This document shows positions 62,309 through 64,000 of a DNA stretch of 64,000 nt, piece after piece; within the stretch, counting starts at the first letter, position 1; every line of letters begins with the position of its first letter. A program made the translations under genes and the position numbers. Source of the stretch: Pilaira anomala (Eukaryota; Mucoromycota; Mucoromycetes; Mucorales; Mucoraceae). Under the pieces are notes generated by a model that was not told where the DNA came from, searched no databases, and was given only the letters and a program-made list of their open reading frames with translations. The stretch lies in assembly GCA_025716855.1 (NCBI GenBank), contig JAIXMQ010000053.1, forward strand, positions 124,001 through 188,000, in the 5' to 3' direction.

Positions 62309-63152
62309 TATCTGATATATCCTGTCTTTTTTTGTGTATTGTGCGTACATACTACGCCATTGATTTACCATGTATACAGTGAATTACGTTTGAAGAGAAA
62401 TTTTTCTTAGCCAATAAAGCAATAGAAATTTTTTTTAACAATATTCTTGAGATCAATAACTAGAAAAAAAAATTATTAGCAGTAGAAGAAAAAAAAAACC
62501 ATAAGAGTGAAAGATAAAGGAGTAAATCTTTTACACCATAGCCCAAGATGTGCTAATTCGACTATTAAGTCTAATAATATTTACGACACATTTCATATAC
62601 AGTGCTTTGCGTTTAAAAATATAAAAATTTGGAAATGAAAATATAATTGTTTGTCTTGGCAATATAAAGGTTTCCAAAGCAATGAATTTTTTAAGTTGCC
62701 AATATAAATTTTGTCATTCAAATACATAAGTTAAATGAGCGAAAATAATTTTATAGACAGCCCACTCTCAGCCAATTAAAACATGGCATTTTCCAAAGAT
62801 GGATGAAAGATGGATGAAAGATGGATGAAAATTTTTATAGACAACCCACCCTCTAACCTTCATTATCAATTGTCTTTTTTAATCACATTGATAACCTTCC
62901 TTACAATACAAAAGTGTAGTAGTGCATTTCTGGTTAATAAAATTTCTAAAACCTATCATTCGCTCTATAGTCAACAACTGCCTAATTAAGTTTTATCGAC
63001 CTTTCCAACCCACATAAAAAATATTAACATTAACAAAAAATGTTAACATTAACATTTTTTGAATTTTTTTTTTACTGGATTGATGATGATGTTTTTGAAT
63101 ATATATATATATATATGCTTCCAGGATTGGTTTGAAATGACCGTCTTTTATT

Positions 63153-63335
63153 TTGCTAGTGCTACGTTCAAATAATAGAGTTAGTAAAGAATTGATAACA
63201 TTTTTACTTGAACCAAATATCAAAAGACGATATACGGCTTTTAATCAACAAGTAGTAGCTAGTATCAATTGTAGAAAAGCACATTTAGCACAATACGCTT
63301 CGCAACTGCTTATACATGTATTTGACATTGGTTAA
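63153..63335 (+). other. Short open frame, possible exon or relic
   Basis: Sixty codons are open after a good-looking acceptor (TTTTGCTAG, ending 63159), ending in a stop after LLIHVFDIG. The composition (ELITFLLEPNIKRRYTAFNQ) looks like real protein, but no upstream exon could be found and I do not recognise it. It may be a mobile-element fragment. Confidence 0.25.
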
Positions 63336-64000
63336 TTTTCATCTTTTTTTTTTCCCAAAAAGTGCATAACAATATTTATTTATTTATCAGCAAAAATCAT
63401 ATGGTCAAAAAAATTAGGTCATCTTGACAAAAAAAAAAAAAAAAAAAATACATAAAAGCTGCTTTTGACAAGAGAAGCTTTTCTTCCTTTTTCTTTTCTC
63501 TCTTTACTCTTTGATATTATCTCTTATTGATTCTCTCTTGCCGGCCTTCATCTACTTAATACATATATAAAAAAAAAAGATCTAATACTTTTTTTTTTGT
63601 ATTATAGTATGTATTAATGTTATTTGTCTTTTTTATATATATGGTACGTATAAAAGTATAAAACAAATATAAAAAGTACTTTTATCTAACTCTATTATTA
63701 TACCAGTTTTTTTTTTTCTAGTTACAGGTTCGTGGGTGCTCTGGTGATGGTTTTTTCTCTTTTCTAGTGGACTGGGTTTTAGGTGTGTAAAATTTAACAT
63801 ACTGATTATATAATGTTTATATTGGCTCCTAATTAATATGACTCTTTTTAGGATTATGTGTGGATGTTGTGGATGTGGATTAAAGGTAATAATTATATTT
63901 AATTCTAATACATATCACATTTACTCACTCATGTTAAAATATAGGTAATATTTTTCTCTTTTTTCTTTTAAGATGAGGCTGGTAAGAGCTTGGCCCAGAG
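63336..64000. other. Window end, possible start of a further gene
   Basis: AT-rich, with splice-like signals at 63727 (TTACAG), 63851 (TTTTTAG) and 63886 (GTAATA). Short open pieces (VRGCSGDG, CGCCGCGLK) sit between them. A plus-strand gene may run off the window, but I cannot build a convincing chain. Confidence 0.25.

Larger units (their letters stand above)
61807..63152. other. Gene-free stretch with small repeats
   Basis: Upstream of the acid phosphatase. It holds a T30-like run (62048-62072), a triple GATGGATGAA repeat (62800-62829), a paired degenerate copy of TTTATAGACAGCCCACTCTC (62750 and 62833) and a strong AT hairpin (63036-63059). No gene can be supported. Confidence 0.45.

Overview
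This window is nuclear DNA of a filamentous fungus, most likely an early-diverging one of the Mucorales type (inference). The base composition is strongly AT-rich. Genes are split by many short introns (about 50-110 nt) with GTAAGT/GTATGT-like donors and often long poly-A or poly-T runs. The protein set is typically fungal: ATG15 lipase, BCS1-like ATPase, Ran1/Sks1-like kinase, Zn2Cys6 factor, hexose permease, mpaB-type oxygenase. A Rap-GAP and a PTTG1IP-like protein are more usual in early-diverging fungi and animals. Exon chains were built by eye from splice sites. Every complete chain below adds up to a whole number of codons, but no transcript data were available.

Layout. 1-162: 3' end of an SH3 protein. 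0.5-3.4 kb: dead Mutator-like (MULE) transposase plus a broken SANT/Myb-like reading frame, both on the minus strand. 4.25-4.7 kb: complex I subunit NDUFS5. 5.0-10.0 kb, minus strand: tandem-START membrane protein, then an orphan seven-helix protein. 12.5-14.8 kb: PP2A B56 regulatory subunit, divergent from a Rap-GAP at 15.9-19.2 kb. An integrase-like H2C2 zinc-finger gene follows, then a BCS1-type AAA ATPase. 22.7-26.6 kb is gene-poor. 26.7-29.5 kb: mpaB-type oxygenase and a tristetraprolin-like CCCH protein, convergent. 30.7-32.3 kb: retroelement ORF1 relic with two zinc knuckles, a 9-bp minisatellite and a 41-nt A tract. 35.6-39.8 kb: hexose transporter and PKA catalytic subunit. 43.9-45.1 kb: Ran1/Sks1-like kinase between long gene-free stretches. 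47.9-54.0 kb: compact cluster of Zn2Cys6 factor, ATG15, a TBC Rab-GAP and a four-helix membrane protein. 54.8-61.8 kb: histidine phosphatase, PSI/TM protein, Q/H-rich bHLH factor and histidine acid phosphatase.

How the genes relate. There are no operons. Several encode signalling parts of one cell type (PKA, Ran1-like kinase, PP2A-B56, Rap-GAP, Rab-GAP, orphan 7TM protein), but their adjacency is not evidence of joint function. Recurrent non-coding structure includes strand-asymmetric pyrimidine tracts just upstream of starts, T(n)A(n) blocks, homopolymers of up to 55 nt and a 22-bp perfect palindrome upstream of the acid phosphatase. I found no CRISPR, tRNA or rRNA. I see no convincing wholly new system; the best candidates for novelty are the orphan 7TM protein, the tandem-START protein with a C-terminal anchor, and the H2C2 zinc-finger protein.
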